Assembly (NCBI GenBank): GCA_021234155.1
Contig: JAJEKV010000006.1
Coordinates: forward strand, 25,884,253 to 25,948,252
Origin: Isoetes taiwanensis
Lineage: Eukaryota; Streptophyta; Lycopodiopsida; Isoetales; Isoetaceae
Reading direction: 5' to 3'
Length of the DNA stretch: 64,000 nucleotides
Shown: positions 42,356 through 54,380 of the stretch, one piece after another
How positions within the stretch are numbered: position 1 is the first letter of the stretch
How the letters are laid out: each line of letters starts with the position of its first letter
Program-made: the position numbers and the translations under genes
The notes under the pieces: generated by a model
Databases searched by the model: none
What the model was told of the DNA's origin: nothing
What the model saw: only the letters and a program-made list of their open reading frames with translations

Positions 42356-43605
42356 ATGGCAACCAAGGCTGAATTCCAAAGATGGCTTTTATACCCCAAG
42401 CCTTTTGATGGCAAAGGCTACGATGGATGGAGAAGAATGGTAACATTGTATTTGAAGGCTGAAATGTTATGGGAGGTAGTCGATGGCAAAGGAGCCACGA
42501 CTGAAATCACGGGCGATGATCCAGCCCAACGTATGATCTTCGCTATGGAAACGTAAAGGTAGCAAGGCAAAGAGCTTGTCTTGCTTTTGTGTCTTTCCAA
42601 GAACGCATCGCAAGTAGTCGCCGGGAATTAGATAAAGGCAGCCAGAATCTCTGGGATTTTCTCAAGGCCCGCTATGGTATGCGATCTGAGGTAGAAATAC
42701 TGCAGATTCACCAAGAATTGGAAAACCTAAAATTCCAAGATGGTCAGGATATTCGTCTCCATGTCGCCAAACTTCAAGAGAAGTTTGATCAACTAGCCAA
42801 TGCTGGACCAGATCATGCTCTTTCCAATCCCCAGAAGAAGTTACGTCTATACACTTCTCTTCCATCCACATGGACGCATACTGTGGAACTCATGATGACC
42901 TCTAGGAAAACAGCAACTTGGGATGACATTGTTGAAGATCTGGTGGAGATATCTCTTATGCACAAGCAACGTGATGATCACCACAAGCCTGAGCAGGCAT
43001 ATGTTACACAAGCAAGGCAACCATCCAATCCTCAAAATCGCAAGCCTCCTCTTGCTCGTGATGGCACACCTCTCAGGAAAGATCAGTGCAGAAATTGCAT
43101 GGGCTTTGGACATTATGCACATGAATGTCCCAGCAAGCCATATCAAAGATCATCCTCTTCAAATTCTTCTGCTTCTAATTCTGCCAAGCATAATTCTGAA
43201 ACTCCTACTTCCAAGAAGCCAGATGAATCTGCCCATATGGTTGAAGCCTTAACTCTTGCAGAGGAGAATTGTCTCATGGAAGAAGCCTGCATTTCTGAAG
43301 TTGTCTACATAGACGAAGAAGCATGTCTTGCAGATACCCCTCCGGATATCTCGCCTGCATTCTATGGATTCATCTGTTTCACCGTAGACTCGCCAGGTAC
43401 ATCTATTATGGTGAATCGCCCTGAATTTCTTGTGAATTGTCTACCAATTCGTGGTGGTGTGCAATTAGGCTCCACTGCTCAAATCGAGGTCACTGGAAAA
43501 GGCAATTTTCGTCTTCCTCTTCTTCATGGGTCCGTTGCAGATCTTCCCAATGCTCGCTTTGTTCCCACCAAGAAGAACCTATTGTTCTGTTGTAAAATTG
43601 GCTGA
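42356..43605 (+). pseudogene. gag: copia gag
   Basis: Starts MATKAEFQRWLLYPKPFDGK at 42356; TAA at 42554 and one shift separate the first part from the main frame (42575-43605), which has SRRELDKGSQNLWDFLKARY, FQDGQDIRLHVAKLQEKFD and ATWDDIVEDL, the usual helices of copia-type gag. A CX2CX4HX4C zinc knuckle (CRNCMGFGHYAHEC) lies near 43087, followed by a Ser-rich linker. A protease-like region may begin near 43370 (SPGTSIMVNRPEFL), but the catalytic D-S/T-G is not clear. Confidence 0.8.
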
Positions 43606-46470
43606 CCAAGGAATGGTCACCTTTTTTACCTCGATTCAAGATACTATTTCCTAAAGATGTTGTTGTTTCGCTCTCCCATTGCACAAGGCGTGCAGGTTGG
43701 GAATCTTTATGAGATCCCTATTCTTCCAACAGATCAAAGTTTTCTCACGTAAACTTCTAGGTGCCCTCTCGATGCTATGGCACCGCTGCTTTTGCACACC
43801 TCAACATCAAGAGTCTTCGGTTTTGCACAATCACATCTTGTATCGCATTCCTTCTTTACCTTCTGCTGACCTTGGTATTTGTCATGCATGTATGCTTGGC
43901 AAGCATGCACGTCGCACCTTTGCTGCTATTGGGCATCGAGCAGATGCAATCTTAGAGCTGGTTCACTCGGACTTATGTGGCCCCATGGAGGTTCTTGGTC
44001 ACATCGGCAAAGAAATATTATATCTTTTCATTGATGATCACAAACGCGGTGATCATTTATTTTTTAAAGCGGAAGAGCCATGCCTTAGAAGCTTTCAAGA
44101 TGTTTAAAGCTGCAGCAGAGAATCAAACTGGTAAAACCATCAAATGCTTACGCACAGATGGTGGTGGTGAATATATCAGCAATCTTTTTCAAGATATTTG
44201 TCAACAGCCGGTATTCATCTAAGGCAGATACCACTCGCCACACACCTCAACGTAATGGGGTCACCGAAAAGGAAAAATCGCACCATATGTGAGGTCGCCA
44301 AGAGTATTCTCATCCGTGGACATTTGATAGGACGCTTTGGGAAGAAGTCGCTGCAGCTTGCCGCTCACACCCGTAATCTTTCCCCTCACAGAGCGCTCCC
44401 CGATTCTACACCTCATGAAGCTTGGTTTGGGACAAAGGCTGATGTCTCTCATCTTCGAAAGTGTTTGGGTGCACCTGTGATATGTCCAGTACCAAAAGAT
44501 CTCGATCTAAATTTGCGCATAAAAAGCATGCAAAGGCCGCTTTGTTGGCTATTCTTCCAACCATAAAGGATACAAGTGCCGGATCCTCGCTACAAATCGA
44601 GTTCTTGTAAGTACTGATGTTCATTTTGATGAGTTTAGTATCCCAGGGCAGATTGAGAATGCAGACTTCATTGATTTGGAGATCCTCGCTTCGATCCTCC
44701 GCACTCTTCCTAGATCGTGAAGCAGCCCTAAGCTAGCCCATGCATCCATTTCTCAAACTCCACCTCCGCCACTCCTTTTGAAGCTTTACCCACCGATCAT
44801 TCTCCTTCCGCTTTCCCATCCACCGCACTCATTGCCTCTCGATTCGGTTCTCGCCAAGAAGCATTGCACCCACCTCCACCCCTTACCCGTAGCCAAAGAA
44901 CCCGCACACCTTCCTTTGAAAGTTATTGAGAATGCTGAAGTAAGCCTCACCGAATGGATTTGTTTGGCCACTTTCGATCAACCTCCTAGTATTCATGCCG
45001 CCTCAACAATCCGTAAGCCTCCTTTTGGCATACCGCCGCTGCTCAAGCCGAGCTCAATTCTATGCACATCAATCATGTTTGGAATCTTGTTCCTCTACCT
45101 CCGTGGCGCCCATTGTTGATTCCAAATGGGTTCTTCCAAGAAATACAAAGTCGATGGTACTTTGATAGATACAAAGCCGATTAGTCGCCAGAGGGTTTAC
45201 TCAAATTCATGGCGTGTGAGACTACTTATGAAACTTACTCCCCTCTATCCACATGACCAGCCTTTTCGCGACCATCCTTGCTCTTGCTACCGTAACGATT
45301 GGGAAATTATTCAATTGATGTCCGCACCGCTTTTCTTCATGGTGACCTTAAGAAGAAGTTTTTATGCCATGTGCCCCCGTGCTTTGAAGATCCTCGCCTC
45401 CACATCATGTCCGCCATCTCAAGAAGGCCATTTATGGTTTGAAACAAGCTTCCCGTGCTTGGTTTCAAAAATTTGATTCCGCCCTTCAAAACCTCCAGTT
45501 CACCCGCTCCCATCAATTCAACGCTTACCTTCGCCGCACCTCCCGCCTATCATTCTTGTTCTTCTATGTTGACGATATGCTCATAATTGGCCATCCTCGC
45601 CTCGCGCTCAAGACATTCATGAACACCTCTCGCTATCATTTCCAGATGAAGTATCTTGGTGATGCTAGTTTTTCTTGTCCGCATATTCACCGAAATCGCC
45701 CACATCGTACTCTTCACTTACATCAAAACCTCAGATATCGGGAGATTCTCCGCCGCTTTCACATGCAAGATGCCCGGCCCGCCCGCACCCCCATGGAAAC
45801 CCATCTTTCCCCTTTTGCCGACTTCTCCCATTCATGGCCCATCTCCGATCTTCCTTTTCGATCCCTCATTGGCACTCTAATGTATCTAATGATTTGCACT
45901 CGTCCCCGATCTCTCCTTTGTTGTCATTACACTCACCAATTCAATGACAAATTCACCGAATACCACTGAACCTTGCCAAACGCTGTTTTTCGCTATCTTC
46001 AAGCTACCCCAAACCATGGCCTTTTTCCCCTCGTCCTTATTCCCAAATTTTACTTTCTTTGTGGATGCTAGCTATGGCACAAACTCGCCGGTAGATCTAC
46101 TACAGTCGTTGTTTTCTGTTACATGGTGGCCTCGATAGGTTGGATCACCCGCAAGCAATCCATCGTTACGGGGTCTTTGGTCGAGCCGAGTACTTGGCCC
46201 TCTCATGGCGCCAAGGACCGGGTAGCATATGATCGACTCATTCATTTTGTCATGGATCATGTTGAGCATCCTATTTCACCGATTGACAACATGAGTGCTA
46301 TCAATATGGCTCGTAACCCCGCCATCGAACCGTGACTAATCACATACCTATTCATTTTCATTACATTCGCCAACAAATTGAAGAGGGTTTAGTTTAGCTT
46401 GGCTACATTCCTACTAGTCAAATGCTAGCCAATGGTTTCACTAAAGCACTTGGTCGCGATCTGCTTATCA
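43606..46470 (+). pseudogene. pol: copia pol (integrase, RT, RNase H) in broken frames
   Basis: Integrase zinc region CHACMLGKHARR near 43880, core LVHSDLCGPM (first Asp, near 43962) and TDGGGEYISNLF (second Asp, near 44155), then TRNLSPHRALPDSTPHEAWF near 44370. RT: HLKKAIYGLKQASRAWFQKF near 45420 and F-Y-V-D-D-M-L-I-I-G (active site, near 45560), KYLGDASF. RNase H: FFVDASYGT near 46055. At least eight frameshifts split it, so it is inactive. The last pieces (TSQMLANGFTKAL, near 46415) lie about 60 bp before the polypurine tract. Confidence 0.85.
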
Positions 46471-46518
46471 AACATCGTGAGGCCCCCGGCATTTCCTATT
46501 TTGTATCAGCTTGGGGAG

Positions 46519-46775
46519 TGTTGAAGACACCACACCGACACTTGGCATGTACAAGAGATCGCCAAGGCCATTCTCCGCATCCGTGAGAAGACATGCGCAT
46601 CCGCTATTCGCTGCTCTTTATTATTGCCCGTTTGTTTTCATGATTCGCCCAAGGAGCTCATTGCCTGCTTCGTTTTCATGATTCGCCCAAGGAGCTCATT
46701 GTATTTAGTCCAAACTCCCGCATCAATAGATCGGCCAAGCTTCCATTGTATACTGCTCTTGTTCTTGCTTTCACA
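46519..46775 (+). repeat. 3' LTR of copia element
   Basis: 257 bp, colinear with the 5' LTR apart from small indels. A non-identical LTR pair indicates an old insertion. Confidence 0.85.
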
Positions 46776-46780
46776 AGATT

Positions 46781-49280
46781 TCACTTTACCGTATGCAAAA
46801 CATCCGTCCGCCTTTGGCACTATAGTGGACCTAAATTGCCTCAGAATTTAGCACTCGGTGGACGCACGAACAAAAAGGAGAACATAGCCCCAAGATTCGC
46901 ACCTATTTACAAAGATAAACCGCTAACTGCATACACGCCAAAGATCCGTTCACCTTGAATATAGCATGCTTGAAATCCACAAATATTTGCTTATGAATCA
47001 TCTCTCGCCCGCATTAAACTCAAAACCGAGAAGTGCTGAGGCCAGATTTATGCTCTAAATAGAGTTAAACGTGCCTCAAGGCAAAGATGCTACAAAGATT
47101 TAAAAGCAAAAGAAGAAAACCCCCTTTCAAGGTTTCCGGCCCAAGCCTTGAATGCATGAACAAAGGGACTTAAATGCCCAAAATATGTGAAATAATACGG
47201 GCTTACAAACAAAAATTTGGGCAAACAAAGAAATTTGAGCGCAATAAAGAAACACACAAATTTTGGCTTTTGCACGTAAAAAACCGAATTGAGCCACCAT
47301 TGTACCTTCTTTTTTGTTTCACATAAGATCCGTGACATGTGCTTTTACCTAATCTATACCTAATGCACATTTCTATTTTTTTTTGCATTTGCATCCGCAT
47401 CTTACAAAGATTTACCACCAAGAATTTTTCCACGCCTCAAAGAATACATTGCATCCACAAAATAAAAAATAAAAATCGGCCAAAAATTACCACCAAAGCT
47501 CATGAGCACCGAAAAAAAAAGAGAATAGCTCCCGATTTGCCCATCGAAGATCCGGATTTGCCCTTGTGACGACGCCATAGCCCGGCAGAAGAATGCGCAC
47601 CGGGCCAGGCTCCCAAATCGTAAGGCTTAAAAAAAAAAACATTGATGAGCATTGAAAATGTACTTTTAATAGCTCCGAATCAAGGCATTTAATCAAAAAG
47701 TGAAGAGTGAGGAAGAGCATTTGAAGGAATGCGCTCGGAAGTCGAAGCCGATAAGATCAACAACGAAGGCCCCTTCAAATGTTCTCACAATTATTTTTCC
47801 TTCCTAAATTTTCCCCCACCCGGGAATCTAAGGTATCGAATCTGAAGAATCTGGTGAGAATGATTTATATACGTGTAGATATGGGTGTTATCTTTGCCAA
47901 GCGCCCATGCTATCCTATCCTATCAATAGATATATAAGCCAGCTTCAATTTCTGTTTGAAGCTAATATTTCTGCCCCAGGAAAAAACATGGGAATGACAC
48001 GTTCACATGAAAAAATAACAAAAAATAAAAAGTCTCAGAATTTCCCATTCCTTTCTCTTCAAGCAATCCTGGTTCCCCTTTCTTCCTCTGCAAGCAACAA
48101 GCGGCTAAGCATGGATTGTACATTCCAGCTCCATCGCTTTTGAAGTCTTGAACTTGGCCTGTAAGCTTTCTCTGACCCATTTTGCTCGATTTATTCAAAA
48201 GCATCTACCGATTCTATAGAGCCTGTAAATGGGCTTGAATCTGGCTTGGATTATGAAAAAGGGCTCTACAAGTGTTGGAAGGAAGGGATTAAACAACCCA
48301 ACAAGGATCGGATTGATGGGTTTGATGCAAATTGTGGCATAAACAAAGTGATTCATCAGAAAAATCAGAAAGGGATTGATAAGGAAGGGATTAATAGAAA
48401 ACTTCGATTTTGCTGGACCTTCCTTATATTCTGCATCACGTCATCAAATCTATCTCGTTAGTCAGTTTTTCAGGGCAATTCTCAGGTGGCATCCAGGACG
48501 GATTTGCTGAGCCATAGAATTGGTTGTGCCATCTATTTTTACACTATCTAGATGGGCTTTATTAACCGGTTAGTTTTACAGTAATTACCGTCTATTTTTG
48601 CACTAAAGGGGCTTTATTAGCACAACGATGGTGGCATCCCCTTTTAAGGGCTGGTGCTCACCTTTAAAAGGCCATATGTATTCAATTGTGTTCCTCTAAA
48701 GGTTCATTAAACTTACAAGAAATTTATCTCTGCGGGAACATTTCTCTTCCCTAACTTATTTACTAAGAGGGATTTTTGTGTTAGGCAAAATCTTGCTTCT
48801 AGGTTCTTAAACACAAGCAAATATTTATATGTCCATCAAGCAATATAATATATTACTTTATACGCAAATACACGTCCTACCACCATTCTTGTTAAACAAC
48901 CTTCGTATAGAAGAAGAAATTAAGTAGATTGCATTTGTGGGCTTCGGTATTCTTACAAAGACTATGTTAAAAGGAAGCCTAAGCAGCCTATTTTGCTTCG
49001 CTTCTATTTCACATATAAGAATCCCAATATGCCATCAATGGTGCATTTTGAAAATGTTGTCTCCGCAGAGAGTGCCTAATGCTTCCATTGTACAAAGATC
49101 TTCAAGATTGAATTTGTGGGGCAAATCCAAATCATGCAGAAGAAAAATGCTCGATCCAAGTATGGTGTATCAATCTTTTTTCAGCCATCAAATTGGTTTT
49201 CGCATGTGCTTAGGCTTAACCCCACTGGATACCAGATCCAATCAAAGCAAAGGGACTGATATAGAATACATGAGCTAATT
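46781..49280. other. Intergenic, no gene recognised
   Basis: Moderately AT-rich. A TATA-like ATATATAAG at 47928-47936 is followed by a perfect 8-bp stem hairpin AGCTTCAA...TTGAAGCT (47941-47963) and then an ATG in a short, unrecognised open stretch near 47989; this could be a lost promoter. Elsewhere only scattered short frames. Near 48940-49080 a plus-strand frame reads KRKPKQPILLRFYFTYKNPN, unassigned. Confidence 0.35.
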
Positions 49281-49287
49281 TGCATTG

Positions 49288-49910
49288 TTATAAAGCAGGA
49301 TGGTCATATTTCACATATTTAGCTCAGAAGTACTTGAATCTAGCTAGTTTTTATCTAACCATGATTTCAGATTGCCGTTGTAATGGATGACTGCAGCTTC
49401 ATCAATTTCAGACTTGTCTATTCCTGAGTTATATCTTAACCCCAATACATACTATGTTTTATCCAAGGAAAATGTGAGGTTATACAATGTGATGAGTCTA
49501 GCTGGTAAAGTGCCCAGTTGCCACAAAAGTTTGTCTTCATTCTGCAAAGAACATAGATAAGGAATTTTAAATGTTTGAAGAGGAAAACAGAAATATAATA
49601 TAATCTGCATGCATTAGCCATGATGCATGTAACTTATGGGATGAACATATTCAGCTAATGCCCATCCACAAGCAGTTGAATCAAAGTTCTTGCAATGCGT
49701 GGATTTGAAAAGTTTAGGTACTTATCAAAATGGTGGAAGTGTGCTCCACAAGTCTCAACTCCATTTACTTTTTGTTGCATGTCTATTTTTCAGAGTGTTG
49801 TAAGATCCTTCTGCACCACTATATCATCATCCAGATATAAAAGCTTATCTAGCTTGGGATAAATCTGTGGAAGATAGAATCTGCGATGGTTCAACATTGA
49901 ATATGGCACC
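49288..49910 (-). pseudogene. Galacturonosyltransferase (GAUT, GT8) catalytic remnant
   Basis: Minus strand. The exon from about 49910 to 49640 reads SMLNHRRFYLPQIYPKLDKL then LYLDDDIVVQKDLTTL, where D-D-D is the metal and UDP-sugar binding motif of family GT8. A TGA stands in place of the family's Trp (L-T-T-L-stop-K-I-D), then KVNGVETCG and FDKYLNFSNPRIAR, followed by a frameshift before ACGWAL. The last exon, about 49545 to 49288, reads EDKLLWQLGTLPARLITLYN, YNSGIDKSEIDEAAVIHYNG and YVKYDHPAL with a stop a few residues before the normal end. The protein would be a Golgi pectin-synthesis glycosyltransferase. Several stops make it a pseudogene. Confidence 0.8.
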
Positions 49911-50934
49911 TCGGATCTACTTCTTTCTCTTCCTCTATACTATCTTCCTGCCTCAGATCTCTTTCAGTAGCTATGTCTACTAACTTTTGCGCCTTGTCTG
50001 AATCATCAACATTTGCCGCACATCTGCTTCACTTGTCTCTGCCTCATCTTCCTCCGAATCCATGTGCTTAGAAACTGTGTTAATATTGACATGGTTAGAA
50101 ACTTCACCACAAGATGAGCCCTTTTTCCTGTTTGAGATTTCTTGAACTCCATCTTAAGGTTTATGAAGAATCATATCGCAGTTAACACTTGGGCCTACAC
50201 ATTGTAGTACTAAACCAAGTTTTGACATAAGAATCCCACCAACCACATAACAACCAATAAGTACCGCAAGGAAATTTGAACTTTTAAGAAAATGCACAGC
50301 TCCGAAATAATCTACAATCATGTTGCATGTGAAGATCCAAATGTTACATATTGATACGCTTTGCAACAAAAACTTCCATGTCAAAATTCAAGCCTCAAAT
50401 TCAGGTCTATTCTTTATTTATCTTAGAACTCAATGAATTTAAACGGAATAGAAGGAATGACAAATGCAATGGTATAGTTGCTGCAACTTGTAAGTGCAAT
50501 TTTGACTGTTTCCCTTAGAGTATTTTGCCAGCTTCAACATAGTTGAGTGACCTACAGGAACTGGTACAATCTGACCTTCGGAAAGATGCCATTGTATAGC
50601 AGTGTACTTAAGCATAACTTACAAAAATGTTACAAACAATAAGATGTTCGTACAAATGTCAACAAATGACACTTACACAATCATAACATCGTCAATAGAA
50701 GATGCAAGGACACCTGCCCACTATCTAATTTAGAGGGAGCATACTGCCAGCCAAATACACAATGATGTTGAAAAAGGTTCAGCTCAAAATAGATCAAGCC
50801 AAATAGATCAAACCAACACTAGCCCAAAGGAAGAGATGCATCTATATGTGCCATTTATCTCAAAAACCCACTAGCTTCTTATAGATCCTGGAAAAGATGG
50901 GATCTACAGTCAATGATTGAGGTTCACATTAATC
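49911..50934 (-). other. Region between GAUT and amidase remnants
   Basis: Minus-strand pieces look coding but are unassigned: near 50030-49930 an acidic stretch reads DDSDKAQKLVDIATERDLRQ, which could be the variable N-terminal part of the GAUT, and near 50600-50500 a frame reads HLSEGQIVPVPVGHSTMLKL. The rest is AT-rich. Confidence 0.3.
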
Positions 50935-51030
50935 TTCAAAAGTGAAAAGCCTATCTCCACCATCAATCCCAAAAGCTGCGGGGTAAAGACCTGAAGTGAC
51001 TGTAGCTACAGACCCACCTGAAGATCCTCC
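50935..51030 (-). pseudogene. Amidase-signature fragment (FAAH/amidase family)
   Basis: Minus strand: GGSSGGSVATVTSGLYPAAF followed by GIDGGD. This is the amidase signature, GGSSGGSAA..AAG..P.A.G.DGGGS, carrying the nucleophilic Ser and bridging Ser of the Ser-Ser-Lys triad. The sequence then leaves the family (R-L-F-T-F-E-D-stop instead of S-x-R-x-P-A). A single exon piece; the Lys part of the triad is not found. Confidence 0.65.
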
Positions 51031-51639
51031 CCGACGCCATATTTATATTATAGGGATTCTAAATTCCTTTGAGCAAAACCACCAAAGAAAAAGCAATTTG
51101 AATACAAAATGTATAGAATGTACTGAGACAAAAAAATATTGGTGTGCAAGCAATAGTTCTTTACTTTCTGAAATGGGCATAGTCTAGAAATCTTATTAGG
51201 TGAATAGACGAATTTTGTACCTAAGCGCTTTCAATTTTACCAAATAATGTTCTTAAAAAGCAAGAGCAATTTTACCCATAGTGCAGATTTATCCCTACCG
51301 TGTATATTGGTCTTATTCTAAGAGCAAAGCCCCACATGTTCTAAATCTTTTGACGCAAGCCGCACCATCTCTTATTAGACATGCTTTAATGAGCCATCTT
51401 GATGTGGCAAACACGATATATGAAAATTACAAACCTACTTCGGGTTTTCAATCCAGGCTAGGCAATCCTCGCTTAAGTACCCCAAATGAATTTACTATTC
51501 GTGAATAAACCCCAGTCAGAGCGAATCTATAGCCCAGCTCTTCGCGAATGGATGCTAAAATATCAAATTTGGAAAGGGAATTAGATCTGGGCTTCAAATG
51601 CTCGATTTGCAAAGCCGGAGAAAGGGCAAAAATAAAGCT
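51031..51639. other. Intergenic, nothing recognised
   Basis: One plus-strand open stretch at 51281-51508 (LLTQAAPSLIRHALMSHLDV) is not recognised; the rest is AT-rich. Confidence 0.35.
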
Positions 51640-51950
51640 AGTTTGAAGGGCAAAAAGAGCTCTAATCTCTTCCTTTTTTCTCGTTCTCTGATGCTCCTCT
51701 ATATCTGCAACTTTGGATTGCTATGGCTGAACAGGATGCGGCCTCCTACTAACCATGAGTAGCAATGAAGATCCTTTTCTGTTATCTCAAGCTCCTCTAT
51801 TATCCGTTGCTTCGAAATTGGCTTTTTGCTACTACCGAACAGGGATGCGCCTCCTAAAACCACGAGTAGCACAGTAAGATCCTTTTCGCTTATCCCTGCA
51901 AGTCCTCTCTGTTATCCGCCGCTTCAGAATTGGGATAATCTAACCCCGGG
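51640..51950 (+). repeat. Dispersed repeat R1, copy 2, itself partly duplicated
   Basis: Resembles 40876-41045. Within it, CTCCTCTAT...TTCG(A)AATTGG...GCTAC..CGAACAGG(G)ATGCG(G)CCTCCTA..ACCA(C/T)GAGTAGCA occurs twice (about 51690-51770 and 51790-51880), and a further partial copy follows to 51940. Confidence 0.45.
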
Positions 51951-53041
51951 CTCGCCCATAGCTAGAGTACTTGGGAGGAGGCGAGAAGCATCCAGTTCAG
52001 AGGTGGATCTGCCATAGCCAGAGTGCAGATCCGCAATCTAACAAAAATCGCTGGGTTGTTTTTTAATATTCTTGATGCCATTTTTCCTTAGAATTTCCAA
52101 CACACACGTGTCGGCCCAAAATCGCTCAAAAAAATATTACATCTCAAACAAAAAATAAGATCAAGATTATATATGTTAGGATAAATATTAGACATCATCC
52201 TCTTTGTTTCTTAGTTCCAACTAATTTGTGGGTGCCTAACCTTTAGAACCTTTCTTTAGAGTTCCAAGACATTCACTTAACAATTCTTCTTATTGCCATC
52301 GTCCTTATCCAATCCAATTTAATCCACCAAATTCCATTTAGTTTTGGGTTTCTCGTGCTCAAGGGTGCCATAGACTCATTCTCTCTATTGGTTTTCTGAG
52401 TGACATATAATCACTATTCAATAGTTATTGTCGTTGAAATTGTTATTTCTAACACACAATTCCAGAGTTAGAGGGAAGCAACATCGAACTTTTATTCATT
52501 GATTTTATGAACTAGTGCTATTGGGGGCACATTATCTTTTAGCCCTCCACATATCCTTATGATCCTTATGCATATATCTTTAATTATCGCAAGGAATCTT
52601 TTTTGATCCATGTGACTTTCCATATGAACATATATATTTTTGTTTCGCTTGGATCCAAATCTCTCGCTATTGCCGATTTGATCCAAATGTCTTTTTCAAA
52701 TTTCTTCTTATTGTCGGATTTGAGATTCAAAAAGAATTTTACCCCCTCGCTTTATGCCAAATTTGAATCCAAACTCCATAATCTCTCGGCATTTTTGGCT
52801 CCCCGTGTTCATTATATGTCGGATTTCAGCTCTTATCCCCTGCTTATGCCATTTTGTTCAATTACTATGACCCATGCCCTCCGCTTGTTTGCCTTTTGAT
52901 GACTTTTTAGACTTGGCATGAAAGCAATGGCATTTCGAGGTACAGGGAGGTCGGGCTGCAGCTTCTTCACCCAAAATTCTCTAGTCAAGTTCTCTCATGC
53001 TTTTGCATCCAGATCCACCTTTGATCCTCATTGCCATATTA
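51951..53041. other. Intergenic, nothing recognised
   Basis: AT-rich, no domain-like frame. A plus-strand open stretch at 52603-52899 has no recognisable motif. Confidence 0.4.
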
Positions 53042-53460
53042 TGCCACAAGCCTAGCTAGATACAAGAAAGTAAAAGAGAAGTAGAAATAGAAACTAGAAT
53101 CCATGTACTACACATGAATCATATGTACAATGTCGCCAAGGGCAAATCAAGAGCACATTAACAAGAAGGTTCGAGACCATTCACAAGGTCAAAAGCAAGA
53201 ACATGAGAACATGGGCAAGATTAAAGTAGGAGCAAGAAGCAAGAACAAGAGCTAGGGACAAGAGAAGCTCATGTTTGTTGAAGCGTAATCATCCCGCCAT
53301 CCTCGAACATCTCTATATATAGTGCCCTATTGCATGAACTTCAATACTGGATGCCCACTACCTAGCATAGATGAATGTGCACCACTTTGTGGGCATGCAG
53401 GATGCATAAGCCTTTTGCATATGTGTGACGGCCATCTTTGCATTATACCCATATGGTCGC
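53042..53460 (-). repeat. Shortened LTR of copy B
   Basis: Matches only the last third of the long LTR (from the ATGCTAGGTAGTGG block through CTATATATAG to the CA end). The upstream part, CATATGGGTATAATGCAAAG and so on, differs, so this is a deletion or a shorter LTR variant. Confidence 0.5.
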
Positions 53461-53559
53461 CAAGACCGCCCCTCCAAATGATGATGGCTTCCTCCAATGA
53501 TGTTGTGTCCAAATGATGATGCCTTTCCCTCCAATGATGCCGTGGAGGCATAAAATTCT

Positions 53560-54370
53560 TATCCCCCTGGTTCAACACCCAAAATTGGCATGGCTTCCCT
53601 CCAATGAGGCATAAAATTCTTGCCCCCGTGATCAAGCACCCAAAAATTGGCATAGGTACAAGGAAAGCTAACATCTAGATCACGAGTTGAACCAATATCA
53701 AGATCTTTGTCTGAAATGCAATCTAGATATGGAGCAAGGTCTAACGCAAGGGTAAGATCCAAAACATAACCGAGATTGATATTGAACTCAAATTGTATAG
53801 GATCTAGCATGGGAGCAAGATCTAGATCATGTGGAGGATCAAAGGCATGAGCATACTAAGAACCGAAACGTAAGTATGCATAGAAGCAAGTGCACACCGT
53901 GATTAGGACAAAGAACTATATCAAAGCAGATCTAAACTAGAAGAGCATCGTAAACAAAGGCATACTAAAGGTAGAATCAAAGCTCGAGGTTGAATTCGTA
54001 GCTAGGATAGGTGCGTGAACAAGAGCACGAGGCGTGATGATGAATAAAAGCGTAATTAGGATTAGCAAAGGTGCGTAAAACAAAAACTTAGGGATGGAAT
54101 TGAAACCAAAACTTTTTTTTTTTTTTTTGAAACCAAAACTAGAACTAAGTCAAGAGCTAAAATAGAATTTTGAATTGATGTGAAACTTCTAGATGACCAT
54201 CCAAATGCACTTCTCCTCGCCATTATCAAGTTGCTCAACATTCCTCTTCAACTCCTGATAATGCCGATAGAACGATGTTGGCAATCTTCTTCTACCTCTT
54301 GCATAATATTCGCCAATTGTATTTTCATGATGGAAAATAATTTCGGCCGACTCAAACCGAATAAAGGATT
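53560..54370 (-). pseudogene. Gag-leader-like region of copy B
   Basis: Corresponds to 15074-15830 of copy A, including the GGKNFMPH block. Reading frame lost; an expanded T/A homopolymer lies at 54113-54128. Confidence 0.5.
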
Positions 54371-54380
54371 CCGCCCAAAC

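Larger units (their letters stand above)
42019..46775 (+). mobile_element. Ty1/copia retrotransposon, 4.76 kb
   Basis: LTRs 42019-42277 and 46519-46775 (259 and 257 bp), both beginning TGTTGAAGACACC and ending CTTTCACA. The primer-binding site at 42278, TGGTATCGTGAGC, is a variant of the initiator-tRNA-Met complement. The polypurine tract CTTGGGGAG precedes the 3' LTR. The flanks AGAAT (42014-42018) and AGATT (46776-46780) look like a target duplication with one mismatch. Gag and copia-order pol (integrase before RT and RNase H) are present but frameshifted. Confidence 0.9.

Noticed and set aside
46072-46269. Minus-strand frame within the copia element
   Set aside because: Complement of the plus-strand RNase H region.
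47339-47720. Candidate small genes in AT-rich sequence
   Set aside because: Short, in both strands at the same place, with no motif.
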